Assembly: GCF_009388985.1 (NCBI RefSeq)
Contig: NZ_CP036422.1
Location: 3,362,501 to 3,426,500 of the forward strand
Length of the DNA stretch: 64,000 nucleotides
Source of the DNA: Halioglobus maricola
GTDB lineage: Bacteria; Pseudomonadota; Gammaproteobacteria; Pseudomonadales; Halieaceae
Direction: 5' to 3'
In this document: one piece after another, positions 45,028 to 53,988 of the stretch
Layout of the letters: the number at the start of each line of letters is the position of its first letter
Numbering within the stretch: the stretch's first letter is position 1
The notes under the pieces: generated by a model
The model's database searches: none
Told to the model about the DNA's origin: nothing
What the model saw: only the letters and a program-made list of their open reading frames with translations
Program-made: the position numbers and the translations under genes

Positions 45028-45165
45028 CGCCATAGCCGGCAAATTTGCCGATATTGTTAACAAAGTCACGAAAAAATATCGCCAAAAACCGCATACAGGA
45101 TGGCATCCATGGCCCCTGTGTGGAATATTCGAAGTGCAATAAAAAATAATAACGTTGGAGGAAAA

Positions 45166-45498
45166 ATGAAATATTTCCCCATTGTATTTCTTGCCATCTC
45201 GGTATGCGCACCTGTCGGAGCGATGGCAGATGATCGCGCGGACTACTGCGCCGGTATAGCCGAATACTCGCAGCAACTCATGTTCATCCGCCAGATGGGC
45301 CAATCCATGGAGAGCCAGATGCGGAGTGCGCTCTATAAATTCGATACAGAAGCCGAGCAGACCGCCGCCCAGGCCCTGGTCCAGGAAGCCTGGGCCGTGG
45401 AGCTCAACAGCACATCCAAGAAACAACAAAAACAGATCAAGAGATTTGGAGAGTCCACCGAAGAAGCTTGCCTGGCAGGTAAAATTTTCCCCCTCTGA
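45166..45498 (+). CDS. Small secreted protein, tandem paralog
   Basis: A 110-residue protein, the same length as the preceding paralog. Signal peptide cut after AMAD, conserved ADYC, GQ-MESQ, VQEAW, EEAC and GKIFPL. The start follows GGAGG with good spacing. The 138-bp gap between the two genes suggests separate promoters. The pair points to an old tandem duplication followed by divergence. Function unknown. Confidence 0.78.
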   Translation: MKYFPIVFLAISVCAPVGAMADDRADYCAGIAEYSQQLMFIRQMGQSMESQMRSALYKFDTEAEQTAAQALVQEAWAVELNSTSKKQQKQIKRFGESTEEACLAGKIFPL

Positions 45499-45580
45499 AC
45501 CCGCGTCCTAAAGCAGGAGCGCACGGCACGCGGATTTGCGCTATCTTTCTGGCTATCACTGACGGGAGACCCATACCGCC

Positions 45581-46204
45581 ATGACGGACCGCGGCAAACG
45601 CATCCTCATCTTATTCGCCCACCCATCGCCGGACAGATCAGAAGTCAACGTTCCGCTGGCAGAGACTTCCACAGAGCACTCTGCCGTGACGTTCGTCGAC
45701 TTGTATCGTGAGTATCCAGACCTGCGCATCGACATAGATCGCGAACAGCAGCAGCTGCGAGAACATGACGTCATCGTGTTCATGTTCCCCCTGTACTGGT
45801 ACTCCACGCCCGCCATTCTCAAGGAGTGGCAGGACCTGGTGCTGGAATACGGGTTCGCCTACGGCGCCGAGGGCAGGGAACTGCACGGCAAGACCTTCCT
45901 CTGTGCGATCACCGCCGGGGGCACTGAGAACGCTTACCACCGCGAGGGTTTCAACCACTTCGAGGTCCGCGAATTGCTGGTACCGCTGGAAAACACAGCG
46001 GGCCTGACAGGGATGCACTACCTTCCACCCTACGTCCTGTTCGGCGCCCGCACTGCGGTGGAGGAAGGTCGCGTCAGCGAACACATTGCCGGTTGGCAGC
46101 GACTGCTCGATGCCCTGGCCGCCAACACCCTCAACCTGAAGCGGGCCGCCGGCAGCAATACACTCAACGATGAGCTCGCAGCAATCGCGGGGAGTACCGC
46201 ATGA
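45581..46204 (+). CDS. Kef ancillary flavodoxin-like oxidoreductase (KefF/KefG type)
   Basis: A 207-residue flavodoxin-fold NAD(P)H:quinone oxidoreductase-like protein: ILILFAHPSPDRS phosphate loop, FPLYWYSTPAILKEWQD and GFAYG. Proteins of this type bind and activate Kef potassium-efflux antiporters. The stop overlaps the antiporter start by ATGA, supporting that pairing. Confidence 0.9.
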   Translation: MTDRGKRILILFAHPSPDRSEVNVPLAETSTEHSAVTFVDLYREYPDLRIDIDREQQQLREHDVIVFMFPLYWYSTPAILKEWQDLVLEYGFAYGAEGRELHGKTFLCAITAGGTENAYHREGFNHFEVRELLVPLENTAGLTGMHYLPPYVLFGARTAVEEGRVSEHIAGWQRLLDALAANTLNLKRAAGSNTLNDELAAIAGSTA

Positions 46205-48147
46205 CCGCGTATTTCCTGCAGGGCTTCATCTACCTGATCGCCGCTATTATTGCCGTGCCTCTGGCCAAGCGCCTGGGGCTGGGATCGGTGCTCGGATACC
46301 TCATTGCCGGCGTTATTATCGGCCCTGTGACCGGTCTGGTCGGTCAAGAAACCGTGACCATCCAACACTTCGCTGAATTTGGCGTGGTGATGATGCTGTT
46401 CCTGGTAGGCATGGAACTGGACCCAAGATCTCTGTGGGAGATGCGCAACAAGTTGCTGGGATTGGGCGGCCTGCAATTGAGCCTCACGGTAGGAGCAGTC
46501 ACCGCTATCTGCCTCCTCATCGGTCTGGACTGGTCGATCGCCCTCACCATTGGCCTGGTGCTTTCCCTGTCTTCCACTGCGATTGTGCTGCAGACCTTCA
46601 GCGAAAAAGGCCTCACCAATACCGAAGGCGGCCGCAGCGCCTTCTCGGTCTTGCTGTTCCAGGACATTGCCGTCATCCCGATGCTGGCCATGCTCCCGCT
46701 ACTGGCTATTCCGGAACTGGTAGAGATCGCAGCCCAACACGGCGGCGGCGAACACCATGTAGAACTCAGCCTGGTTGCACACATGCCGCCATGGGCGCAC
46801 GCACTGGTGGTTATCGCTTCAGTCGTCGGCCTGATCGTTGCCGGCAGAGTACTCAGCCGACCATTGTTCCATTACGTTGCCAGCTCCGGCCTACCGGAAA
46901 TATTTACCGCCACTGCACTCATGCTGGTCGTGGGAATCGCCGCCCTCATGAGCCTGGTGGGGCTCTCCCCCGCTCTGGGCACATTTCTGGCGGGTGTTGT
47001 TCTCGCCAACAGTGAGTTCAGGCATGAGTTGGAAAGCGATATAGAGCCCTTCAAAGGCTTGCTGCTGGGATTGTTCTTCATCACTGTCGGCGCCGGCATT
47101 AACTTCGCCGCGCTGCAGAGCAATCTGCTCATCGTTATCGCCGCCACGCTGGGCTTGATGGCGGTCAAAGGGCTGGTGTTACTGATTATCGCGATCATTT
47201 TCAAGATCCGCTCTTCGGCCCGCTGGCTGCTGTGCCTGAGCCTCGCGCAGGCCGGGGAGTTCGGTTTCGTACTGCTCAGCTATACCCAGCAGCATGCGGT
47301 GCTGCCGGCCGAGATCGCGCAAGTGCTGTCGCTGGTGGTCGCACTTTCCATGTTCCTGACACCGGCCCTGTTCATTTTCTTCGACAGAGTGATCACGCCT
47401 CGCTACAAAGAGACCGAGGGTGAGCGGGAACCAGACAAAATCTGCGAGTACGGCCCGGTCATCATCGCGGGCACTGGCCGCTTTGGCCAGATTGTCAACC
47501 GTATGCTGGTGGCGAACGGCATCGAAACCGTCGTGCTGGACCACAAAGCCAGTCAGATTGAGGAAATGCGCAAGATCAACATCAAGAGTTACTACGGGGA
47601 CGCCACACGCACCGACCTGCTGCATGCGGCAGGTATTGAGAAAGCCTCTCTGCTGGTGGTGGCCATCGACGAGCCGCAGCGTGCACTGGAGCTGGTTGAG
47701 CAAGTGAAGAAACACCACCCCCACGTCAAGATACTTGCCCGGGCCTACGACCGGATGCAGAACTTCGCCCTGCGCCACAATGGTGCCGACGTAGTGATCA
47801 GCGAAACCTATCACTCGGCCCTCGAGATGGGAGAGGAAGCACTGCTGGCTCTAAACTATCACCCGTTCCGCGCCCAGCATCTGAAATACGCCTTCGAAGA
47901 AACAGAAGACGAAATCTCGGATGATCTCTACCTGAGTTGGCGCGACGAGGATGAGGCCAACACGTTCTCCGAACACACTCGCGATCTATTCCTCAAGCTA
48001 GAAGACAAGATACGACACGCGATGGGGCAGGACCGGGATGGCAAGCACTCCCGCAGCGAGCGAGGCTGGACCCCGCCACCGAAGAACTATCTGGACACGA
48101 TTCAGGGCGATGATAATCGAGACAACAAGGGAGAGAATCAGGACTAG
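46201..48147 (+). CDS. Glutathione-regulated K+-efflux (CPA2) antiporter, Kef type
   Basis: A 648-residue protein with ~12-13 transmembrane helices (1-~390), including LGLGSVLGYLIAGVIIGP and a mid-membrane SSTAIVLQ. An RCK/TrkA-N domain follows (IIAGTGRFGQIVNRMLVANG, then YYGDATRTDLL), with a charged C-terminal tail. Kef systems release K+ and acidify the cytosol to protect against electrophiles. The upstream flavodoxin-like gene is its regulator. KefB versus KefC cannot be settled here. Confidence 0.92.
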   Translation: MTAYFLQGFIYLIAAIIAVPLAKRLGLGSVLGYLIAGVIIGPVTGLVGQETVTIQHFAEFGVVMMLFLVGMELDPRSLWEMRNKLLGLGGLQLSLTVGAVTAICLLIGLDWSIALTIGLVLSLSSTAIVLQTFSEKGLTNTEGGRSAFSVLLFQDIAVIPMLAMLPLLAIPELVEIAAQHGGGEHHVELSLVAHMPPWAHALVVIASVVGLIVAGRVLSRPLFHYVASSGLPEIFTATALMLVVGIAALMSLVGLSPALGTFLAGVVLANSEFRHELESDIEPFKGLLLGLFFITVGAGINFAALQSNLLIVIAATLGLMAVKGLVLLIIAIIFKIRSSARWLLCLSLAQAGEFGFVLLSYTQQHAVLPAEIAQVLSLVVALSMFLTPALFIFFDRVITPRYKETEGEREPDKICEYGPVIIAGTGRFGQIVNRMLVANGIETVVLDHKASQIEEMRKINIKSYYGDATRTDLLHAAGIEKASLLVVAIDEPQRALELVEQVKKHHPHVKILARAYDRMQNFALRHNGADVVISETYHSALEMGEEALLALNYHPFRAQHLKYAFEETEDEISDDLYLSWRDEDEANTFSEHTRDLFLKLEDKIRHAMGQDRDGKHSRSERGWTPPPKNYLDTIQGDDNRDNKGENQD

Positions 48148-48197
48148 CCATCACAGGCTGCGACATCAGGTCGCTGCCCTGCGGGTCCGGTGCCGCG

Positions 48198-48203
48198 TAT
48201 ACT
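48198..48203 (+). promoter_or_regulatory. -10 element for a leaderless regB transcript
   Basis: TATACT ends six bases before the GTG start at 48210, and no ribosome site fits between. The predicted transcription start coincides with the start codon. Confidence 0.5.
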
Positions 48204-48209
48204 AGCGGC

Positions 48210-49493
48210 GTGAACCAAACGACCAACCATATCGCCAGCCCGGCACTGGAGAACCTGCGCAGCCTGCTGATCATTCGCAGCATCGCGCTGCTGGGGCAAA
48301 TCGGCGTGCTCTGCTATGTGCTCTACAGCAGCCGCACCACTGAAGAACTCTGGGGCATGACCGCCAGTCTGGTCGTGCTCGGCCTGTTCACCATGCTCAC
48401 GTTCTGGCGCTGCAGCAAATCGTGGCCTGTCTCCGACGGGGAATTCCTCGCACAATTACTCATCGATGTCGGCGCCTGGACTGCCCTCATGTATTTCACC
48501 GGCGGCGCCAACAACCCGTTTATCTCGTACTACATCGTACCGCTGGTCGTTTCCGCAGCGGTGCTGCCCTGGCGCCATACCTGGTTGGTCGCCGTCGCCT
48601 CGCTACTGGCTTACAGCCTGCTGCTCTATTTCTACCGGCCATTTCCCTTGTTCACGCCCCACGCCCACATGGGCCACGGCACGAATGCCAACGTTCACAT
48701 CCTCGGTATGTGGTTCAACTTTCTCTTCAGCGCGGGCCTGATCACCTACTTCGTTGTGCGTATGGCCGGCCAGCTGCGGCAGCAGGAAACTCGCGCCGTG
48801 GCCCAGCGTGAAGACCAATTGCGCAATGACCAGATCATGGCGGTCGCCAGCCTTGCGGCAGGGACTGCCCACGAGCTGGGCACGCCCATGGCCACCATGA
48901 CGGTACTGCTGGATGAAATGCTGGCGGACGATACCCTGTCAGCTCAGGCCAGGGAAGACTGCAAGCTACTACAGACGCAACTCCAGACATGCCGCAGCAC
49001 CCTGACCGAGCTCACCCGCACTGCGGAGCTCAAGACCACCGCCGAGAGCAAGCCAATGCCGGTGGACAAATTCGTCGAGGAAAGTATTGAACGCTGGTCC
49101 GTGCGGCGCCCCACTGTGAGTTACCAAACGGTGCGACTCGGAGAGGGTTCCGCGCCATCGATACCCTACGACCCTACCCTTGCACAGGCGTTTGAAAACC
49201 TGCTCAACAATGCCGCCGACGCGGGCTCTGAACGGGTTGAAGTTAGCGTTAACTGGAGCTCTCAGCACGCGAGCATTACCGTACGGGACTGGGGCACCGG
49301 GATAAGCCCCGACCTGCTCGAGGACATCGGCAAACCGATCATTCGCGCCAGCCGCGCGGGACTGGGCATCGGCCTGCTGCTTAGCCACGCCACGGTTGAG
49401 CGCTACGGTGGCAGAGTCGAACTGCGCAACGCCGAAGATTCCGGCGCCATCGCCACTCTCACACTACCTATAGTAGATTCGAGCCATGACTGA
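48210..49493 (+). CDS. regB: Redox-responsive sensor histidine kinase RegB/PrrB type
   Basis: A 427-residue protein with six N-terminal transmembrane helices (~18-185), containing the conserved GGANNPF (98-104) of the quinone-sensing region. The phosphorylated His is His221 in AAGTAHELGTP. An ATPase domain follows (LLNNAADAGSE, DWGTGIS, GLGIGLLLSHATVERYGG). RegB/PrrB/RoxS kinases sense the redox state of the respiratory chain. The proposed start is GTG. It overlaps regA by eight bases. Confidence 0.92.
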   Translation: MNQTTNHIASPALENLRSLLIIRSIALLGQIGVLCYVLYSSRTTEELWGMTASLVVLGLFTMLTFWRCSKSWPVSDGEFLAQLLIDVGAWTALMYFTGGANNPFISYYIVPLVVSAAVLPWRHTWLVAVASLLAYSLLLYFYRPFPLFTPHAHMGHGTNANVHILGMWFNFLFSAGLITYFVVRMAGQLRQQETRAVAQREDQLRNDQIMAVASLAAGTAHELGTPMATMTVLLDEMLADDTLSAQAREDCKLLQTQLQTCRSTLTELTRTAELKTTAESKPMPVDKFVEESIERWSVRRPTVSYQTVRLGEGSAPSIPYDPTLAQAFENLLNNAADAGSERVEVSVNWSSQHASITVRDWGTGISPDLLEDIGKPIIRASRAGLGIGLLLSHATVERYGGRVELRNAEDSGAIATLTLPIVDSSHD

Positions 49494-50016
49494 CAAAATT
49501 CTGCTGGTAGATGACGACACCACCTTCACCGCGGTGATGACGCGCGGCTTCGAACGCCGTGGTTTCACCGTGCGCAGCTGCAATAGCGGCGCCGAGGCCC
49601 TCGTCGCAGCGGCAGAATTCCAGCCCAGCCATATTCTGCTTGACCTGAACATGCCGGAAACGTCAGGCCTCGTCGTACTGCCCGAGCTACTCGCCGCCAC
49701 CAATGCGGCAGAGCTGGTCGTACTGACCGGATACTCCAGCATTGCCACGGCGGTCGAAGCCACCAAACTCGGCGCGAAGAATTACCTCTGCAAACCAGCC
49801 ACTCTCGATGAAATCCTCGCGGCGTTCGGTGATCAGAAAACGTCTGTCGACATTGAAGTGCCCAATGATCCAATCTCGGTCGATCGCCTGGAGTGGGAGC
49901 ACATTCAGCGCGTGCTGGGCGACAACGACGGCAACGTCTCGGCAACAGCGCGCGCCCTGGGCATGCATCGCCGCACACTCCAGCGCAAATTGCAGAAACG
50001 CCCGGTCAGGCGCTAA
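49486..50016 (+). CDS. regA: Response regulator RegA/PrrA/ActR type
   Basis: A 176-residue protein. The receiver domain has acidic residues D9-D11 and phosphoacceptor Asp53 ([11 protein letters not shown]). A Pro-containing linker leads to a Fis-type HTH at the C-terminus ([20 protein letters not shown]), the size and layout of RegA. Such regulators control respiration, carbon and nitrogen fixation or photosynthesis depending on the host. It overlaps regB. Its TAA shares bases with the lipB stop on the opposite strand. Confidence 0.93.
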   Translation: MTDKILLVDDDTTFTAVMTRGFERRGFTVRSCNSGAEALVAAAEFQPSHILLDLNMPETSGLVVLPELLAATNAAELVVLTGYSSIATAVEATKLGAKNYLCKPATLDEILAAFGDQKTSVDIEVPNDPISVDRLEWEHIQRVLGDNDGNVSATARALGMHRRTLQRKLQKRPVRR

Positions 50017-50627
50017 GGGGAGAGCTTTTGTTTGAGAATCTCAATCAGGTGCCGGCCGACAGCATCCATATCAAGCGCACGATCTGGCAGTAGTTGAGCC
50101 ATCGACGTCACCTGCAAGCCCTCGTAGCCGCAGGGATTGATCCGCTGGAACGGCTCCAGGTCCATATCCACATTGAGCGCAAGCCCGTGATAGCTGCGCC
50201 CCCTGCGCACTCGAAGGCCGAGCGAGGCAATCTTGTTGCCATCCACATACACGCCGGGTGCTTTCGGGTCAGGGGCTGCCTCGATACCATTCTCGGCCAA
50301 TAGGTTCACAATCGCTTCTTCGATCAGGGTCACCAGGGCACGCACGCCGAGGCTGCGACGCTTGAGGTCGATGAGCAGGTAAACCACCCACTGCCCCGGG
50401 CCGTGGTAAGTCACCTGTCCTCCACGATCCACCTGGATAACCGGAATGTCCCCCGGCGCCAGCACATGCTCAGCCTTACCCGCCTGCCCCTGGGTAAAGA
50501 CCCGGGGATGCTGCAGCAACCACAATTCGTCGGGGGTGTTTTCATCGCGCCCGTCGGTGAAAGCGCGCATATCGTCGAGCACTGTCTGGTAATCCGCCAG
50601 ACCGAGCTCACGGGTAATGAGCTCCAT
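50013..50627 (-). CDS. lipB: Octanoyltransferase LipB
   Basis: A 204-residue enzyme that moves octanoyl from ACP to lipoyl domains. The active-site Lys132 (GNKIASLG) and Cys166 (NPCGYEG) are present, with [12 protein letters not shown]. It is preceded by ybeD with a one-base overlap. LipA is not in the window. Confidence 0.96.
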   Translation of the reverse strand: MELITRELGLADYQTVLDDMRAFTDGRDENTPDELWLLQHPRVFTQGQAGKAEHVLAPGDIPVIQVDRGGQVTYHGPGQWVVYLLIDLKRRSLGVRALVTLIEEAIVNLLAENGIEAAPDPKAPGVYVDGNKIASLGLRVRRGRSYHGLALNVDMDLEPFQRINPCGYEGLQVTSMAQLLPDRALDMDAVGRHLIEILKQKLSP

Positions 50628-50896
50628 CAGATAACCATCTGGACATGACCGGTGGCCATCAGGTCCTCGTGCAGCGCTCGCAGTTGGTCTTCGCCAGTGG
50701 CCGTAATAGTGACGGTCATGGCCGTAAAGGTGCCCTTGGCGCTGTCGCGAACCGTGATCGCCGCCTCGTCGAAGCCGGGCGCGTGGCGCTCAAAAACCTC
50801 GAGAATGAGCCCGCGAAACTCGCCCGAATTACGCCCGAGTACCTTGATCGGATAATCGCAAGGGAATTCTATCTTTGGGGGTTCTTGTTCGGCCAT
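50627..50896 (-). CDS. ybeD: DUF493/YbeD family protein
   Basis: An 89-residue ACT-like domain protein ([24 protein letters not shown]). It is conserved between the dac gene and lipB in many gammaproteobacteria. A role in lipoate-related regulation has been suggested for the family, but nothing here proves it. Two bases separate it from the dac stop. Confidence 0.93.
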   Translation of the reverse strand: MAEQEPPKIEFPCDYPIKVLGRNSGEFRGLILEVFERHAPGFDEAAITVRDSAKGTFTAMTVTITATGEDQLRALHEDLMATGHVQMVI

Positions 50897-50898
50897 GA

Positions 50899-52059
50899 TC
50901 AGACCTCAAACAGACTCGCAATCCACATCAGAATCATGTCCCAGATGCGGGCAAAGAAGCCTCCGGGCTCGACCGCCTGGAGCGCAACTACGGGGCCGGT
51001 GTATACCGTCTCGCCATCAAGACTCATGATGACGGTACCCACTTCATCCCCTATCGCCAGCGGCGCTTCGAGATTACTGTTGACGGCAACCTCGCTCACC
51101 AGGTGCTTCTTTTTGCCACGAGGCAGGGTAACCACTGCCTCGTCCAGAATACCTACTGGCACGTAATCGACCTGGCCTTTCCATACTCGGGGCTGATCCA
51201 ACTCCTGACCCGCCTCAAACAGCGCCGTGGTCTCAAAGAAGCGGAAACCGTAGTTCAGCAGGCTGCGAGTCTCGTTCTTGCGCGCACGTGGACTGGAGGC
51301 CCCCATGACCACAGATATGAGTCGCATCCCGCGGCGTTCGGCAGATGCCACCAGGCAGTATCCCGCCTCCTTGGTGTAGCCCGTTTTCATACCGTCGACA
51401 GTTGGGTCTTCTCCCAACAGCGAGTTGCGGTTGTATTGCTTGATATCGTTATAGGTAAATTCCCGTTCCTTGTAGATCGCGTAGTGCTCCGGGTATTCCT
51501 TGATCATCGCGTTGGCCAGCGTCGCCAGGTCGCGCGCCGTTGTCACATGCTCGGGGTGTGGCAAGCCATGGGTATTGATGTAGTAGGTATCGACCATGCC
51601 GAGTTTCTCGGCGTGGCTATTCATCATCTGGGCGAAGACTTGTTCGCTACCCGCAAGGTGCTCGGCAACAGCGACGGTAGAGTCGTTGCCGCTGGAAATC
51701 ATGATACCTCGCTGCAGATCGCCAATAGACACATCCTTGCCCGGTTCAATCCACATCAGGGAGGACCCGGAAAAGCGCGGGTTCTGGGACCAGGCATTCT
51801 CGCTGATCACCACCATATCGGTCTCGGAGACATTGCCCTCGGAGATCTCAGAGGCCAGCACGTAACTGGTCATCATCTTGGTGAGGCTGGCCGGGGGCAG
51901 CGGCAGGTCTGCGTTTTGCTCCGCCAGCACCTCACCACTGTCCGCGTCAATCAGGAGATAGGCCTTGGCGGCAATCTGCGGCGGCGAGGGAATAATGGTG
52001 GCGGCCTGGGCATTCAGCGTAAAGAGTGCCAGGACAAGGACCAGTGAGAGTCGCATCAT
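50899..52059 (-). CDS. dacC: D-alanyl-D-alanine carboxypeptidase (PBP5/6 type)
   Basis: A 386-residue periplasmic penicillin-binding protein. Signal peptide (cut after AQA), SLTK at 58-61, SGN (ISSGNDST) and KTG (DGMKTGYT), then the PBP5 C-terminal beta domain and an amphipathic membrane-anchoring tail (DMILMWIASLFEV). It trims the fifth residue of peptidoglycan side chains. The ATGATG start gives the signal peptide. The ribosome site is weak. The choice between dacA and dacC names is arbitrary. Confidence 0.94.
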   Translation of the reverse strand: MMRLSLVLVLALFTLNAQAATIIPSPPQIAAKAYLLIDADSGEVLAEQNADLPLPPASLTKMMTSYVLASEISEGNVSETDMVVISENAWSQNPRFSGSSLMWIEPGKDVSIGDLQRGIMISSGNDSTVAVAEHLAGSEQVFAQMMNSHAEKLGMVDTYYINTHGLPHPEHVTTARDLATLANAMIKEYPEHYAIYKEREFTYNDIKQYNRNSLLGEDPTVDGMKTGYTKEAGYCLVASAERRGMRLISVVMGASSPRARKNETRSLLNYGFRFFETTALFEAGQELDQPRVWKGQVDYVPVGILDEAVVTLPRGKKKHLVSEVAVNSNLEAPLAIGDEVGTVIMSLDGETVYTGPVVALQAVEPGGFFARIWDMILMWIASLFEV

Positions 52060-52138
52060 AATGAGTGAACCGTGGAAGTGAATGTTGCCAAGCGGGCATG
52101 TTAACGCATGCGCCGAGCCAGCGGAAGAAAGCGCGCCT

Positions 52139-52972
52139 TCAGGGCAGGGGCTGGCCCTCGGTATAGCCGCCATCCCGCAGCTGTTGTTGCACCAGCGCGA
52201 GCTCTTCGCCGCTGGCTACAGGGCCAATTCTGACCCGGTAGAGTGTGCGCCCACCCGCCTCCACCGGCGCAATGAAGACCGGCGCCTGCACAAAGCCCTG
52301 TAATTTGGCCTGCAGCTCCTGCGCCGAACTCTGGGCACTGAACGCACCCAGCTGCAGGAAGCGATAGTGAGTGCCAGGTGCGCCGCGGCGGTCGTCCACG
52401 CCGGCAATATTCAACACCTCTACCTCCACCGGTGCTGTGCCCTGCTCTCTGTAACCGAGTTTGACGGCTGCGGCATAGGAGAGGTCAATCAGACGGTCGC
52501 CGTGGAACGGGCCGCGGTCATTCACCCGCACCACCACACTGCGCCCGTTGTTCAGGTTGGTCACCCTGGCATAGCTGGGCAGCGGCAAGGTCTTGTGGGC
52601 CGCCGAGGGTGCGTACAGATCGAAAATTTCGCCATTGGATGTCTTGTGGCCGTGGAACTTACTGCCATACCAGGAGGCAGTGCCCTGCTCCCGGTAGTTG
52701 CGATAGTCCGTGAGAATCTCGTACGTGACGCCGTTGACGGTGTAGGGGCTCTTGTTCCCGGCCGCAAGGATTGGGTCCGCCCGGGGCACGGCATCCTGCA
52801 CATCGTCCGGGCCGATATGTTTCAGCGGTGCGGCATCCTGCTGCTGCTGGTAGCGAGTGGCCTGGTACTCATCACTGGCACTGGGTTCATAGCCGGGCTT
52901 TGAGTCGCTGCCAGAACAGGCCTGCAGCAGTGCCGCGAGCATCAGCCCCGCAGCAAGCGGGCGCCCCCTCAT
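52139..52972 (-). CDS. rlpA: Septal ring lytic transglycosylase RlpA
   Basis: A 277-residue lipoprotein (lipobox LQAC). The double-psi beta-barrel has GTASWYGSKFHGHKTSNGE and RVNDRGPFHGDRLIDLS, and the C-terminal ~75 residues form a SPOR domain that binds denuded glycan at the division site. RlpA cleaves stem-less peptidoglycan. It overlaps mltB by four bases. Confidence 0.95.
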   Translation of the reverse strand: MRGRPLAAGLMLAALLQACSGSDSKPGYEPSASDEYQATRYQQQQDAAPLKHIGPDDVQDAVPRADPILAAGNKSPYTVNGVTYEILTDYRNYREQGTASWYGSKFHGHKTSNGEIFDLYAPSAAHKTLPLPSYARVTNLNNGRSVVVRVNDRGPFHGDRLIDLSYAAAVKLGYREQGTAPVEVEVLNIAGVDDRRGAPGTHYRFLQLGAFSAQSSAQELQAKLQGFVQAPVFIAPVEAGGRTLYRVRIGPVASGEELALVQQQLRDGGYTEGQPLP

Positions 52973-53961
52973 TCGCGCATGCCCTTGCCGATCGCCATGC
53001 TCAGTTGGTAGACCGCCATCGCGTACATGGCACTGTGGTTGTAGCGGGTAATCACATAGAAGTTGTGCAGTCCCAGCCAGTACTCCATGCTCGCCGGCTG
53101 CTCGAACTCGATGGCGATCGCCATGGCCTGAGAATCTTCGGTATCCTTGAACTGGAACCCAGCGGCAGCGAATTCACCCAGCGTGTAGCGCGGCTTGAGC
53201 TTGCGCCCGCGGCTGAGCATTTCCTCCGGAACTTCTGCCGGCGGCTCGGCCGCGAGCACAACCTTCTCTCCCGGCCGCCAGCCATGTTCGATAAAGTAGT
53301 TGGCCACGGAGCCAATGGCATCGGTCTTGTTTTCCCAGATATCGGTCTTGCCATCGCCATCAAAGTCGATCGCGTAGTGGCGATAACTACTGGGCATAAA
53401 CTGACCGAAGCCCATGGCTCCCGCGTAGGAGCCCACCGGCGTCAGTGGATCCATTTGCTGGTCGCGGGTCAAGATCAGGTAATGCTTGAGTTCACTGGTG
53501 AAAAATTCCGAGCGGCGCGGGTAGTCGAAAGCCAGAGTAGAGAGAGCATCGATAACCCGGTAGCTCCCTCGAATTTTGCCGTACAGGGTTTCGACGCCGA
53601 TGATGGCAACAATGATCTCGGCAGGCACGCCGGTTTCTGCCTCTGCCCGCTCCAGAGCGTCCTTGTTATCCCGATAAAACGCCTGCCCACCGGCAATTCG
53701 CTTGTCATTGAGGAAAATCTTGCGGTATTCGTGCCAGGCCTTGGTCTTCTCCGCCGGCCGGTTCATGGCCTTGATAATACTGTCCTGGCGGTGGGCATCG
53801 GCCATGATGGTCAGCAGGGCTTCGCGCTCAAAGCCCTCTTCCTCTACCAACTCGTCAACCACCGCCATCGCCGCGGGATTCGCGCCGTAGTTGTCCTCGG
53901 CCAGCGCGATGACGGGGCTCAACAGCGCGGCTGCGAGTGCGATTCTTAAAGTCTTGTACAT
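52969..53961 (-). CDS. mltB: Lytic murein transglycosylase B
   Basis: A 330-residue protein with signal peptide (cut near ALAED) but no lipobox. The catalytic Glu lies in IIGVETLYGKIRG. GFGQFMPSSYR and DGKTDIW are family signatures. It cleaves peptidoglycan glycan strands to anhydromuropeptides. It sits in the rodA-mltB-rlpA run. Confidence 0.95.
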   Translation of the reverse strand: MYKTLRIALAAALLSPVIALAEDNYGANPAAMAVVDELVEEEGFEREALLTIMADAHRQDSIIKAMNRPAEKTKAWHEYRKIFLNDKRIAGGQAFYRDNKDALERAEAETGVPAEIIVAIIGVETLYGKIRGSYRVIDALSTLAFDYPRRSEFFTSELKHYLILTRDQQMDPLTPVGSYAGAMGFGQFMPSSYRHYAIDFDGDGKTDIWENKTDAIGSVANYFIEHGWRPGEKVVLAAEPPAEVPEEMLSRGRKLKPRYTLGEFAAAGFQFKDTEDSQAMAIAIEFEQPASMEYWLGLHNFYVITRYNHSAMYAMAVYQLSMAIGKGMRE

Positions 53962-53988
53962 AGTTGTATCTCGCTTTTGTGGGCGCGC

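Noticed and set aside
51103..52047. 314-codon plus-strand frame opposite the D-Ala carboxypeptidase
   Set aside because: His/Gly/Arg-rich shadow with no domain. The carboxypeptidase has all three active-site motifs.
52771..53949. 392-codon plus-strand frame opposite mltB
   Set aside because: Antisense shadow. mltB is well supported by its catalytic Glu motif and neighbours.
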